Assembly (NCBI GenBank): GCA_001464545.1
Contig: LNFC01000023.1
Span: forward strand, 62,001-126,000
DNA: 64,000 nt
Direction of reading: 5' to 3'
Origin: Acidobacteria bacterium Ga0077551
Lineage (GTDB): Bacteria > Pseudomonadota > Alphaproteobacteria > Caulobacterales > Hyphomonadaceae
The notes below the pieces were generated by a model, which was not told the DNA's origin, made no database searches, and worked only from the letters and a program-made list of their open reading frames with translations. The translations under genes were made by a program, and so were the position numbers. This document shows, one piece after another, positions 16,321 through 24,908 of the stretch. The number at the start of each line of letters is the position of its first letter. Positions within the stretch are counted from its first letter, which is position 1.

Positions 16321-16910
16321 ACGCGGGCGGAAATATAGCGATGCGTTTTTCGGAGCGGAAGTGGGGCCGGCGAGGCTCCCCCTCCGCTTCGCGGCTTGCG
16401 CAACAAGCTCCGCCCCCTCCCGAAACAAAATCCGCAAACGTCTCAAGCGCTTGAAAAATTTCTCCGGAAACCTTGCGCCACACCCCTCCGCGCAGTGCTG
16501 TACTCAGTCTCACCCCCGCACACCGTCAAACCGTCGGATATAGGCCGCAGGCCGAAATCTGACACCCCCGAGAGCCAGCGATACCGAACGATACCGAACG
16601 ATACCAAGTGATACAAAATGAGAATCAATGAGAAGGAATCGACACGCCGAGCGCACGGCCCGCAACAGGATGAGGCCGTCTGGCGACGGCAAGAGAGAAC
16701 TTGTGCCTACACAGAAACGCGCGGTGACAAGATAAAACCCATGCCCGTCGAGCCGGTATGAAATCCGACCCCAGACCTTGCGCAACACCTCCGCCCACGG
16801 ATCTATGGAAAACAGACGGATTCAGGACTTTCACCCGATTTCGTGGATCGTCATCACAGGCGTTGGCCCTCACCGTAAACCGGGAAAGAAACCAGCGCGC
16901 GCTTCCAAAC
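16321..16910. other. 590-bp gene-free region with short repeats
   Basis: Only short, unconvincing frames are present. It includes the tRNA-Ala promoter side (an AT-rich TATATT on the minus strand near 16333-16338), a decamer tandem repeat at 16579-16614, and imperfect copies of a CTTGCGCAACA(C)CTCCGC-like sequence near 16395, 16470 and 16777. There is no protein homology that I recognise. Confidence 0.5.
16579..16614. repeat. Tandem decamer repeat
   Basis: Units CGATACCGAA, CGATACCGAA, CGATACCAAG and TGATAC follow directly on each other: two perfect copies, one diverged copy and one partial copy of a 10-bp period, in the gene-free stretch upstream of tRNA-Ala. Confidence 0.85.
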
Positions 16911-17534
16911 TCAGGGCGCGACGATCTCGAAGCGCTTCGTGTTCGGGTTCCGCCAGTGGAGTTCGCCGTGTTTGATCGCAAACCAGGCGCCGTGGAGTTC
17001 GAGTTCGCCGGCGGTAACCTTTTCGGCGACCCAGGGAAAGCTCATCAGGTTTTCGAGCGAGGTTTCGATGCCTTCGAGTTCGAGCGCGAATTGCGGGTTC
17101 AGCGAGCCGCTTTCCATGACCCGGGCGCGGGCGCCGTCCAGCAGCTTGACCCAGGGGGCCACGAATTCGCCGATCAGCGGGCTTTTGGATTCGGTCAGCG
17201 AGGCAGTGACGCCACCGCAGCCGCCATGGCCCATGACCACGATATGGCGCACTTTCAGGACCCGGACCGCAAATTCGAGCGCCGACGAGACGCCGTGCAG
17301 GCCGCCGTCGGGTTTATAGGGAGGCACGAGATTGGCGACGTTGCGGACAACGAACATCTGGCCGGGGGCGGCGTTGAAGATGTCCGACGGCTCGGCCCGG
17401 CTGTCGGCGCAGGCGATCAGCATGACACCCGGATCCTGGCCCTCCCCCAGTTCGCGGTAAAGCTGGACCTGTTCGGCATAGACACCGGCGCGGAACCGCC
17501 GATAGCCGGCGATGAGATCGTCCACAGTCTTCAT
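16911..17534 (-). CDS. Beta-class carbonic anhydrase
   Basis: A 207-residue zinc enzyme interconverting CO2 and bicarbonate. Zinc/active-site motifs: ACADSRAEP (first Cys, and the Asp-Arg dyad), VRNVANLVPPY, and VVMGHGGCGGV (His and second Cys ligand). The C-terminal half (ELELHGAWFAIKHGELHW) matches bacterial beta-CAs. ATG 17534 (MKTVDDLIAGYRRF) follows AGGAG at 5 nt and fits the family N-terminus; 27 extra codons upstream are not conserved. A tetR-family gene is divergent. Confidence 0.95.
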   Translation of the reverse strand: MKTVDDLIAGYRRFRAGVYAEQVQLYRELGEGQDPGVMLIACADSRAEPSDIFNAAPGQMFVVRNVANLVPPYKPDGGLHGVSSALEFAVRVLKVRHIVVMGHGGCGGVTASLTESKSPLIGEFVAPWVKLLDGARARVMESGSLNPQFALELEGIETSLENLMSFPWVAEKVTAGELELHGAWFAIKHGELHWRNPNTKRFEIVAP

Positions 17535-17694
17535 CTCTGCTCCTGATAGTTTCTTCTTATGGACCGCAGGCGAGATACGCATTTCCTGACTGGCCGCAAG
17601 CAATTTCGAAACCAATTGCCATCTAGAACGGAACGATCTGTTTCGCCCGACCGCCGATTCTGGCTATAACCGCGCGGGGCCCAAGGAGTTCACG

Positions 17695-18324
17695 ATGGAT
17701 ACGCCGACCGACACGCAGAACGCTGCCCCCGCCGCGGGAGGCACCGGCGCGAAGTCCCGCAAGGGACCGACGCGCAGCGAAGTGTCGAAATCTGCAATTC
17801 TCGAGGCGGCCCGCGAGGAAATGGCAGAGAATGGCTGGCGGGGCTTCAGCGTCGACTCGGTGGCCAAGCGCGCCAGCGCCTCCAAACAGACCATCTATCG
17901 CTGGTGGCCGTCGATCGGCGCAATGTGTGTGGACGCCGCCCTCGCCCTGATCCCGGACGCCCCGGAAGGCGGGCGCGACCCGCAGGAGCGCATTACCGCG
18001 CTGATCATTCCGCTGGAAGCCGCCGCCCGGACCGGACAGGGCCATGCCGTGCTGCGCGTGGCGCTGCTGGCGGCCGCCGATGACAAGGAAGCAGGCGAAG
18101 TCTGGCGCGCCTGGGTCGGCCGCGACATCCGCCAACCGCTGCGCATGTTGCTGGCGGAACTCGCCGCAAAACGCGTGATCCGCCGCGATTTCGAGCTGGA
18201 TGACGTGATCGAGCAGCTGCTGGGGCCGATCTTCCACCGGCTGACGATTATGCGGGCGCCGGTCAAGGAAGGCTTCTGCGCCGACCAGTCGGCGGCGTTC
18301 CTCAGGACGTATGGGGCGTTCTAA
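17695..18324 (+). CDS. TetR/AcrR-family transcriptional regulator
   Basis: A 209-residue regulator with a low-complexity Ala/Pro/Gly N-terminus. The HTH spans about residues 27-72 (SAILEAAREEMAENGWRGFS, VAKRASASKQTIYRWW). The C-terminal ligand domain carries LLGPIFHRLTIMRAPV, typical of the TetR_C_16-like group. Effector and targets are unknown. It is divergent from carbonic anhydrase and convergent with rcdA, 6 bp away. Confidence 0.88.
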   Translation: MDTPTDTQNAAPAAGGTGAKSRKGPTRSEVSKSAILEAAREEMAENGWRGFSVDSVAKRASASKQTIYRWWPSIGAMCVDAALALIPDAPEGGRDPQERITALIIPLEAAARTGQGHAVLRVALLAAADDKEAGEVWRAWVGRDIRQPLRMLLAELAAKRVIRRDFELDDVIEQLLGPIFHRLTIMRAPVKEGFCADQSAAFLRTYGAF

Positions 18325-18330
18325 GGCCGG

Positions 18331-18873
18331 CTACTTCCGGCGCCAAACCATCAAGGGATCGAAAGCGCCGGTTTCGGCGGCTTTCTGGAGTTGGGCGATC
18401 TGGTCGGAGACGGCGTTGGTCGCGGGCTTGGCCGACGTGGCGCGGTAGAGCGCGGCGTCCAGCCGGCAGATCTGCTCATACAGGGCTTCGGTGCGGCCGA
18501 CGAGTTCAAGGAAACGCGGCGGCAAGCCCTTGCCCTGCTGGGCGACGGCGTCCAGCGGGGGATCGTCCCGGCGGATGCGATACTTGTAGGAATTGGCGTC
18601 TTCGCGGCGCATTTCGCCGTCGCGCACGGCTTTCTGCATCACCAGCCAGGACGCGGCCTGCATCAGGCGGGTCGTCAGCTCCATGCTCCAGGCGGAATAG
18701 ATCAGGCTGGCTTCGCGCGGCAGCGTCTTGGCCTGATCGCGGCCCGGGCCATCCAGGTAGGAGGCGGTTTCCTCGACGAGGGCCATGCCGCGCGTGAACA
18801 CGGTGTCGAAAAGCTTTCCGCCGGTGAAGGCCTCGGTCGGCCCCGAGGGCCCCACCGGATCACGTTCTGCCAT
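18331..18873 (-). CDS. rcdA: RcdA-like regulator of CtrA degradation (DUF1465)
   Basis: A 180-residue helical-bundle protein of the DUF1465 family. In Caulobacter, RcdA is an adaptor that, with CpdR and PopA, delivers CtrA and other substrates to ClpXP at the swarmer-to-stalked transition. Conserved segments are FTRGMALVEETASYLDG, YSAWSMELTTRLMQAASWL, MQKAVRDGEM and LPPRFLELVGRTEALYEQI. The symbol is assigned from family resemblance. Its presence agrees with the CtrA-type boxes at the origin and at mnmG in this window. Confidence 0.82.
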   Translation of the reverse strand: MAERDPVGPSGPTEAFTGGKLFDTVFTRGMALVEETASYLDGPGRDQAKTLPREASLIYSAWSMELTTRLMQAASWLVMQKAVRDGEMRREDANSYKYRIRRDDPPLDAVAQQGKGLPPRFLELVGRTEALYEQICRLDAALYRATSAKPATNAVSDQIAQLQKAAETGAFDPLMVWRRK

Positions 18874-18935
18874 GCACCCACTCCGCTTTACCGCGTCCGA
18901 ACGCCAAACCTTAAAGGCCAGCCCTTTCGCGAGGC

Positions 18936-19121
18936 TTAATTATCTCCCCCGAACAGCGCGTCCGCAGCACGCTTCTGGGCCTTCTTCTTCTCGATCTCGG
19001 CCTCGCAGGCCGCGATCTCGGACTTCAAATGCGCAATGCGCACTTCGAGTTCCGCAACCGACATCTGATCTATGGCCTGGGTGCGCTTCACCAGCACCGG
19101 CTCTTCATCTGGCATGGCCAT
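18936..19121 (-). CDS. DUF1192 small coiled-coil protein
   Basis: A 61-residue protein, mostly a single helix: MSVAELEVRIAHLKSEIAAC continuing with Glu/Lys-rich heptads. It matches the DUF1192 family, short proteins conserved in alphaproteobacteria beside a quinone oxidoreductase gene, as here (divergent, 92 bp apart). The function is not known. An in-frame Met two codons in is the alternative start. Confidence 0.8.
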   Translation of the reverse strand: MAMPDEEPVLVKRTQAIDQMSVAELEVRIAHLKSEIAACEAEIEKKKAQKRAADALFGGDN

Positions 19122-19213
19122 GGGCGGCTCCCGTTCAACGGTTTCAGAAAAGCAGAAAGACGGGCTAGAAGCGACTCCGAATCCACCCCCCGCCCCTGAC
19201 GAAAGGCGCCGAC

Positions 19214-20188
19214 ATGACCGCCACGATGCACGCCGCGTTTGCCCCTGCCGGCGAAAAACTGGTTCTGACCGAAATGCCCCGCACCGCGCCGGGCCCCGGC
19301 GAAGTGCAGATCGAAGTGGCGGCGGCCGGACTGAACCGGGCCGACCTCGCCCAGAAGGCCGGCGCCTATCCGCCGCCGCCGGGCGCCTCGCCGATCCTTG
19401 GACTCGAGGTGTCCGGCATCGTCTCGGCCGTTGGTCCGGGCACGGAGCGCTACAAGGTGGGCGACCGGGTGGCGGCGCTGCTGGCGGGCGGCGGATACGC
19501 GAGCCATGTCTGCGCCGATGAAGGCTCGGTTCTCCCCGTCCCTTCCGGGTTTGATTTGGCGCTGGCCTGCTGTTTTCCCGAAGCGCTGTTCACGGTGTGG
19601 GCGAACGTGTTTGACCGGGCGGGGCTGAAGCCGGGCGAGACATTCCTCTGCCATGGCGCGACCAGCGGCATCGGCGTGATGGCGCTGCAGATGGCGAAGG
19701 TCTGGGGCGCGCCGAAGATTTTCGGCACGGCCGGATCGGAAGAGAAGTGCGCTCTCGCGCGCGAGTTGGGCGCAACACGCGCGATCAATTACCGCGAGGA
19801 AGCATTCGAGGAGATCGTGAAAGCCGAGGGCGGCGCGGATGTGACGCTCGACATGGTGGGAGGAGACTACATCCAGAAGAACATCTCGGCGGCGAAGCTG
19901 GATGGGCGGATCATCAACATCGCCTATCAGGACGGCTTTGCCGCGAGCGTGAATTTCGCGCCGGTGCTGATCAAGCGGCTGTCGCTGATGGCGACGACGT
20001 TGCGGGCGCGGCCCGTGCCGGAGAAGCGGCGCATCCGCGACGCGGTGGAGCGCGATTTCTGGCCGCATGTGCTGTCGGGGCGGATCCGGCCGGTGCTGGA
20101 CGGCACATTTCCGCTGGCCGAGGCGGAAGCGGCGCTGGCGCGCATGAACCATGGCGGGCATTCAGGGAAAATCCTGCTGCGGCCCTAG
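19214..20188 (+). CDS. NAD(P)H quinone oxidoreductase, zinc-free MDR family
   Basis: A 324-residue medium-chain dehydrogenase/reductase. The N-terminal GroES-like domain has LNRADLAQKAGAYPPPPGAS and LGLEVSGIVSAVGPG, and the Rossmann domain has FLCHGATSGIGVMALQMAK, close to the QOR/PIG3 group. It lacks the structural Cys cluster and catalytic zinc ligands of alcohol dehydrogenases, so an NADPH-dependent reductase of quinones or enones is likely. In many alphaproteobacteria it sits between DUF1192 and trcR (DUF1013), as here. Confidence 0.92.
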   Translation: MTATMHAAFAPAGEKLVLTEMPRTAPGPGEVQIEVAAAGLNRADLAQKAGAYPPPPGASPILGLEVSGIVSAVGPGTERYKVGDRVAALLAGGGYASHVCADEGSVLPVPSGFDLALACCFPEALFTVWANVFDRAGLKPGETFLCHGATSGIGVMALQMAKVWGAPKIFGTAGSEEKCALARELGATRAINYREEAFEEIVKAEGGADVTLDMVGGDYIQKNISAAKLDGRIINIAYQDGFAASVNFAPVLIKRLSLMATTLRARPVPEKRRIRDAVERDFWPHVLSGRIRPVLDGTFPLAEAEAALARMNHGGHSGKILLRP

Positions 20189-20236
20189 TCGGACGCAGAT
20201 CTAGAATTTGCTGGCGAACGGGGACACAGCGAAAAC

Positions 20237-20977
20237 ATGCAAACCAAAACTTTGATTGCCGCGCTGCTGGCGCTGGGCCTGCTGACCGCCTGCACGCAAG
20301 CGGCGCCTGAGAGCGAGGCGGCCGTTGCCGAGGTGGCTGTTCCAGAACCTGAGGCTGAAGCGCCGGAAGCGTCCATCGAGGAAGACGAACCAGAAGCTGA
20401 CCTCGGACGGCCGTGGAACGAGCAAGGGATGTACTGCTGCCACTATGAGGTGATGACCTATCCGCCGCCGCTCGGCAGCAACGGCGAGACGACCACATTC
20501 GACTCCGATTCAACAAGCGCCTACGGGTTTACTGGCGCCGTCACCTTTTCCGTCTTGCCCATTCCGGACGGTTGGAAGTCTCCGACCCATCCCGTGCGCA
20601 TGCAAGGCGCCAACGGGTTGTCATACGACCTGGATATCGTCGCCGATGGCGGTGTCGACGCGATCGGCACGCTCGACTGGTCCGAAATCATGATGCGGCC
20701 CATCGGCATGGCGGACTACCTGAGCGAGGCCGCCGAGGAGGCGGGCACGCTGGTTTTCGTCTTTGAGGTCAAGCCGGCTGACGCGGTTGAAGCCGCCCCC
20801 GCCGGTCCTTCATGCGGGAGGGCGCCCCGATACATCGCCCTGACCGCGCAATGGGGAGGCCCTGACGAGGACTATCTCACGCTGGCGACGTTCAGTGACG
20901 GTCCTTGGCCGGCAAACGCGGACCGACTGTGCGGGGTTTTCAATTATGCCCCGGGTGTGATTTCCGCCGGAGACTAG
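20237..20977 (+). CDS. Hypothetical lipoprotein
   Basis: A 246-residue protein of unknown function. The signal peptide MQTKTLIAALLALGLLTAC ends in a lipobox (Cys19), and then comes an acidic Ala/Pro/Glu linker to about residue 56. The mature domain has GMYCCHYEVMTYPPPL, several Cys residues and Trp-rich strands, suggesting a beta-rich periplasmic or outer-membrane domain. It is inserted between the usually adjacent quinone oxidoreductase and trcR genes, so it may be lineage-specific. I recognise no family. Confidence 0.75.
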   Translation: MQTKTLIAALLALGLLTACTQAAPESEAAVAEVAVPEPEAEAPEASIEEDEPEADLGRPWNEQGMYCCHYEVMTYPPPLGSNGETTTFDSDSTSAYGFTGAVTFSVLPIPDGWKSPTHPVRMQGANGLSYDLDIVADGGVDAIGTLDWSEIMMRPIGMADYLSEAAEEAGTLVFVFEVKPADAVEAAPAGPSCGRAPRYIALTAQWGGPDEDYLTLATFSDGPWPANADRLCGVFNYAPGVISAGD

Positions 20978-21046
20978 TAGGCCTTTCCAGCAGGCTGCTT
21001 CTGGCGTATAGCGCGCCTCAAGGTATCCAGTCGTCCTGGACCCCAA

Positions 21047-21073
21047 CCGCCCGGCACCCCAAGTGCCGGGCGG
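21047..21073 (+). terminator. Strong hairpin upstream of trcR
   Basis: An 11-bp perfect stem CCGCCCGGCAC / GTGCCGGGCGG (21047-21057 with 21063-21073) and a CCCAA loop. The tail CTGCATTT is only weakly U-rich, so it may end the lipoprotein transcript or structure the trcR leader. Confidence 0.55.
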
Positions 21074-21109
21074 CTGCATTTCAGGCGGCAGATTTTTGAG
21101 GAGATTTCC

Positions 21110-21781
21110 ATGTCTGACGTTCTCATGCCGCGCGCCACTGCTGTCTGGCTGCTCGACAACACCACGCTGACCTTCGCGCAGATCGCGAAATTCTGCGGCC
21201 TGCACCACCTCGAAGTGAAGGGCATCGCGGACGGCGATGTCGCCGAGAACATGCGCGGCGTGGACCCGATCGCCGGCGGCATCCTCTCGCGCGAGGAAAT
21301 CGCGCTGGGCGAAGCTGATGCCAGCCATGACCTCAAGGTCGAACAGTCGCGCATCGACCATATCCCACAGCCGAAGCGCAAGGGCAGCCGCTACACGCCG
21401 GTTATCCGCCGCGCCGACAAGCCGGACGCCGTGGCCTGGTTCATCCGCCACCACCCGGAAGTGCCGGACGCGCAGATCATCAAGCTGATCGGCACCACGA
21501 AAGCGACGATCAACAACGTGCGCGACAAGTCGCACTGGAACGCCACCAACATCAAACCGGTGGACCCGGTGACGCTGGGCCTGTGCAGCCAGATCGAACT
21601 CGACGAAGTCATCGCGAAAGCCGCCGACAAGCGCCGCAAGATGGACGCCGAGAAAGCCGCGCGTTCCGAAGGCCCGGGCCTTGCCCCCGCGCAGGACACG
21701 CCCGCGCCGTTCGTGCCTGAGCCGGAAGAAGATCGCCGCAGGACGTTCTCGGCTGACGACGTGTTCCGCGATTTCGAGTGA
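21110..21781 (+). CDS. trcR: TrcR-like cell-cycle transcriptional regulator (DUF1013)
   Basis: A 223-residue protein of the DUF1013 family, known in Caulobacterales and other alphaproteobacteria as the essential, cell-cycle-linked RNA-polymerase-associated regulator TrcR. Conserved sequence: ATAVWLLDNTTLTFAQIAKF, FCGLHHLEVKGIADGDVA, RGVDPIAGGILSREEIA, YTPVIRRADKPDAVAW, and an HTH-like AQIIKLIGTTKATINNVRDK. The C-terminal 40 residues are charged and Pro-rich. GAGGAGATTT gives a good RBS. A terminator follows at once, so it is monocistronic or the last gene of its unit. Confidence 0.88.
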   Translation: MSDVLMPRATAVWLLDNTTLTFAQIAKFCGLHHLEVKGIADGDVAENMRGVDPIAGGILSREEIALGEADASHDLKVEQSRIDHIPQPKRKGSRYTPVIRRADKPDAVAWFIRHHPEVPDAQIIKLIGTTKATINNVRDKSHWNATNIKPVDPVTLGLCSQIELDEVIAKAADKRRKMDAEKAARSEGPGLAPAQDTPAPFVPEPEEDRRRTFSADDVFRDFE

Positions 21782-21783
21782 TG

Positions 21784-21806
21784 CCCGCCGGGCGGGCGGG
21801 TTTTTT
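21784..21806 (+). terminator. Rho-independent terminator after trcR
   Basis: Stem CCCGCC / GGCGGG (21784-21789 with 21795-21800), loop GGGCG, followed by six T residues (21801-21806) just after the trcR stop. Confidence 0.9.
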
Positions 21807-21859
21807 GATTGGTCGCCGCGTTTTCCCGAAAACAGGTCCCCACTTTTCGGAACGCCGCT

Positions 21860-22378
21860 CTAGTCCGCCCGCCTGAGGAAAACATAGAAGGCCCCTGCCC
21901 CGCCATGCTTGGGGTGCGACTCGGCATAGCCCGATACGAGGCGCCGCGCGCCGGGGGATTCGAGCCAGAGCAGGAAGTTGCGGCGCAGGACGCCCTGGCC
22001 TTCCTTGCCCTTGCCGGTGATGACAAGCACGCAGCGCGCACCGTCCGTCTGCTGATGTTCGAGGAATGAAGGCAATGCGCGTGAGGCGCTGGCCTGCGTA
22101 TGGCCGTGTAGGTCGAACCGCGCGGCGATGGAGAGATTGCCGCGCCGGACTTTCTTCTCGCCGCCGCGCTCGGCGGGCGGTGCAGGCGTTTTCGGCGTTT
22201 CCGGTTTTAGTGATCTGGGCGCGGCCTTGGGCGGCGGCGCATCGAGTTCCGTGCGGCCGGACTCCAGCGCGGCGGACAATTCCTCGAGGTCGGCGGCGCG
22301 CTTGCCGATGGGTTTGACCGTCGCGGCGACGCGGGCCCAGGCGCGGGCCTCTTCGGGCGACAGGTTGCGGCGTGTCAT
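21860..22378 (-). CDS. Smr-domain protein
   Basis: A 172-residue protein whose C-terminal 85 residues form a Smr (small MutS-related) nuclease-like domain: FDLHGHTQASA (LDLHG motif), VLVITGKGKEGQGVLR and HPKHGGAGAFYVFLRR. The N-terminal part is basic and Pro-rich. Smr domains nick or bind structured DNA or RNA; the cellular role of the short alphaproteobacterial form is unclear. Its ATG overlaps the mltA stop by 4 nt, a common pairing in this group. Confidence 0.92.
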   Translation of the reverse strand: MTRRNLSPEEARAWARVAATVKPIGKRAADLEELSAALESGRTELDAPPPKAAPRSLKPETPKTPAPPAERGGEKKVRRGNLSIAARFDLHGHTQASASRALPSFLEHQQTDGARCVLVITGKGKEGQGVLRRNFLLWLESPGARRLVSGYAESHPKHGGAGAFYVFLRRAD

Positions 22379-23589
22379 CCGCCGGTCTGGCCGGGACTGT
22401 CGATACTGGCGACGAGGCCGGCTTCGAACATCCGCTCCACGACGGCGCGCGGCAGCAGCACCCAGAGGCGGCCCTTAGCGTTCATCGTGCCGGCGCGGTT
22501 GCCGGCATCGACCCCGGTGCCGAAATAGATGTCGCCGCGGACCGGGCCTTTGATGGCGCCACCGGTGTCCTGCGCGATCAAGAGGCCGGACCACTCGCCG
22601 CCAAGGCCCGGCGCCGTCGTCTGCACGAACATCGGCACGCCGAGGGCGTGGAATTCGGGATCGACCGCCATCGAGCCGAGCGGGGTCAGAGGCACATTGT
22701 GGGCGCCGTTCGGGCCGAGATTCGGGTCGCCTTCGGGGAGCGACTGGAAGAAAACGAAGCGCGGATTGATGTTCATCGCCTCGCGCACTTCGGCGGCGCT
22801 GGCGCGGTCCATCCAGCCCCGGATGCCCTGCATCGAGCCTTCAGCGCGGGTGATGCGGCCGGTTTCGATCAGCCAGTTGGCGACCGACTTGAAGGGTTGG
22901 CCGTTATGGGCGGCGTAGGCGGCGCGCATCGTGCTGCCATCCGGAAAGGTCAGCCGGCCGGAGCCCTGGACCTGCAGGAAGAACACGTCCGCCGGATGCG
23001 CGTAGGCGATGGCCGGGCCGCCGCGCGCGGTAATGTCGGCGCGGGCCGGATAGGGCCGGGTCGAGCCGTCCGGCAGTTTCTGGAGCGGGCTGTCACCATT
23101 GGCAACGAAATCGGAGGGGACGGAGAAGACCGGTTCAGTGAAAACGCCCTCGGGCGCGCGGCGGGCTTCGTAGCGCGGCTCGAAATAACCGGTGAACTTG
23201 TCCTTGCCTTCCCGGTCGATGATCTCGAGCGGGACGAACTGGGTTTCGAAAATCTTGCGGGCCGCCGCCTCGCCCTGAGCGGATTCGAGTGCGGCGCAGC
23301 CTGGTTGCCAGTCCCCGGCCGTTCCGGCCCAGGGGGCGCCGCGCGACAGGGCCGCGTCAAAGGCGCGGCGGTTGAAGCGGTCGCACGTGCGCCGGAAGGC
23401 CTCGACGGGCGCGGCGAGCGGGGCTGCGCCCCAGCCCGGCAGCTCCAGGTAGGTGGCGGGGTTTGCAGAGGGCGGCGGACCGGAGATTCCGGAGCCCCCG
23501 GGGACCGGGCGATGTTCGATTGGCGCAGGCGCCGTCTGGCAGGCCGACAGGATCAGGGCGAGCGGGAGAAGGAATCTGAGATGTCGCAT
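22375..23589 (-). CDS. mltA: Membrane-bound lytic murein transglycosylase A
   Basis: A 404-residue outer-membrane lipoprotein (signal LLPLALILSAC, Cys17) that cleaves glycan strands with formation of 1,6-anhydroMurNAc. The MltA domain spans about 110-290 (KFTGYFEPRYEARR, FFLQVQGSGRLTFPDGS, PFKSVANWLI). The C-terminal 3D domain contains QDTGGAIKGPVRGDIYFGTG with the catalytic Asp. Length is usual for the family. It is read in one unit with the Smr gene, and probably with the Tim44-domain gene 61 bp upstream. Confidence 0.95.
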   Translation of the reverse strand: MRHLRFLLPLALILSACQTAPAPIEHRPVPGGSGISGPPPSANPATYLELPGWGAAPLAAPVEAFRRTCDRFNRRAFDAALSRGAPWAGTAGDWQPGCAALESAQGEAAARKIFETQFVPLEIIDREGKDKFTGYFEPRYEARRAPEGVFTEPVFSVPSDFVANGDSPLQKLPDGSTRPYPARADITARGGPAIAYAHPADVFFLQVQGSGRLTFPDGSTMRAAYAAHNGQPFKSVANWLIETGRITRAEGSMQGIRGWMDRASAAEVREAMNINPRFVFFQSLPEGDPNLGPNGAHNVPLTPLGSMAVDPEFHALGVPMFVQTTAPGLGGEWSGLLIAQDTGGAIKGPVRGDIYFGTGVDAGNRAGTMNAKGRLWVLLPRAVVERMFEAGLVASIDSPGQTGG

Positions 23590-23650
23590 GCCTGCGGATA
23601 TGCCGCGAAACGGCCCGGGCTGTCACCCGGCGATTCACCTTGCAGGAGAG

Positions 23651-24265
23651 TCAGGCGGCGACGTCCACGTCGTCCAGCAGCCAGTTCGGATCGTTCGAGG
23701 CGACCTCGCGCTTGAAGGTCCAGATTTCCTTCGCCGTGCGGGTCACCTCGCCGTCGCCCAGCTCGGCTTCGTAGCGCACCGACACACGGGCGATGCCGGC
23801 TTCGAGGTCGGCGCGGTCGATCTCGGCGCGCTTGATGCGCAGCAGCTCGAAGGCCCGGTCGTTGGAGGTCTCGCGCGCCGAGATGGCCGCGTCCCAGGCT
23901 TCGTAGACGTCATCGTCCAGCAGCGGGCGCAGCGCCGCGCGGTCGCCGCGCGCATAGGCGCCGACGATCATCGTGTAGGCGGCCTTGGCGCCGCGCAGGA
24001 ATTCTTCCGCCGAGAAAGAGCTGTCGGCATTGTAGATTTCCTCAAGCCCGCCGGCGGCCGGGCCGGTGAAGATCGGGCGTTCGGGCTCGGAACGGCGCGG
24101 CACGGGGGCATGCGCCTCGGGCGCGCCGCCTCGCTGTTCCGGCGCGGGCGCCGGGCGCTGCATCGGCCGCTCGTCCCCTCCCCGGCCGAGGGCCACATAG
24201 AGACGCCACAGCACGAACAGCGCCACGGCAGCCAGGATGAGGACTTCGATCACGGGATTGGACAT
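23651..24265 (-). CDS. Tim44/TimA-domain membrane-anchored protein
   Basis: A 204-residue protein with one N-terminal membrane segment (VIEVLILAAVALFVLWRLYV), a Pro-rich linker (about 30-75) and a C-terminal Tim44-like domain (SFSAEEFLRGAKAAYTMIVG, SVRYEAELGDGEVTRTAKEI). Bacterial relatives of mitochondrial Tim44 (TimA in Caulobacter) associate with the inner membrane; a part in protein translocation is inferred only. Divergent secB, 148 bp away, fits a protein-export neighbourhood. Confidence 0.88.
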   Translation of the reverse strand: MSNPVIEVLILAAVALFVLWRLYVALGRGGDERPMQRPAPAPEQRGGAPEAHAPVPRRSEPERPIFTGPAAGGLEEIYNADSSFSAEEFLRGAKAAYTMIVGAYARGDRAALRPLLDDDVYEAWDAAISARETSNDRAFELLRIKRAEIDRADLEAGIARVSVRYEAELGDGEVTRTAKEIWTFKREVASNDPNWLLDDVDVAA

Positions 24266-24413
24266 TTTAGGGGCGAGTTCCTCAGTTTATCCACAGGAGT
24301 AAGGGTTAGATAGTGCAGGCCAGACGGACGTGCCAGCCTTTGCGTTGCGCGGCCAAGGGGCGCATGCTAGGCGCGAGGCCCGGCAGCCACCCGGACAGAG
24401 TAGAGGATTTATA

Positions 24414-24905
24414 ATGACAGATACCAGCGCGCCCGCAAACCCCACTCCCGGCGGCCCGGCGCAGCCTGCGCCCTCGCTGCGGGTTCTTGGCCAGTATGTG
24501 AAGGATCTGTCATTCGAAAATCCAGGCCATGCGCCGGTCCAGACCCAGCCGAACATCGATCTCGGGATCGATGTGGGCGCTGCCCCGCATGTCGACGGCA
24601 ACGGCCTGTTCGAGGTGTCCCTGAAGCTCTCCGCCAAGGCCTCGTCTGGCGAGACGACGCTGTTCATCACCGAACTCGACTATGCGGGCCTGTTCCAGCT
24701 GTCGAACGTGACCGAAAAGCAGATCGAGCCGATGCTGCTGATCGAATGCCCGCGCCTCCTGTTCCCGTTCGCGCGCCGCATCATCGCCGAAATCACGCGC
24801 GAAGGCGGCTTCCCGCCCCTGTTGATCGATCCGGTCGACTTCGTGCAGCTCTACCAGGCCCAGTACCGCAAGGCCGCCGAGCGTGCGGGTGAGACACCCG
24901 CCTGA
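24414..24905 (+). CDS. secB: Protein-export chaperone SecB
   Basis: A 163-residue cytosolic tetrameric chaperone that keeps preproteins unfolded and hands them to SecA. Signatures: LGQYVKDLSFENPGHA, LSAKASSGETTLFITELDYA, LLIECPRLLFPFARRIIAE and GGFPPLLIDPVDFVQLY. ATG 24414, preceded by AGAGGA, starts the family N-terminus; the frame upstream is not conserved. The convergent dnaQ gene ends 4 bp after its stop. Confidence 0.96.
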   Translation: MTDTSAPANPTPGGPAQPAPSLRVLGQYVKDLSFENPGHAPVQTQPNIDLGIDVGAAPHVDGNGLFEVSLKLSAKASSGETTLFITELDYAGLFQLSNVTEKQIEPMLLIECPRLLFPFARRIIAEITREGGFPPLLIDPVDFVQLYQAQYRKAAERAGETPA

Positions 24906-24908
24906 TCC

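Noticed and set aside
16579-16614. CRISPR-like array of the ATACCGAACG repeats
   Set aside because: Units are contiguous 10-mers without spacers and no cas genes are near; it is a simple tandem repeat.
16245-16910. tRNA-Ala as an integration site with a genomic island
   Set aside because: No integrase gene and no duplicated tRNA 3' end in the window; the flanks are housekeeping genes.
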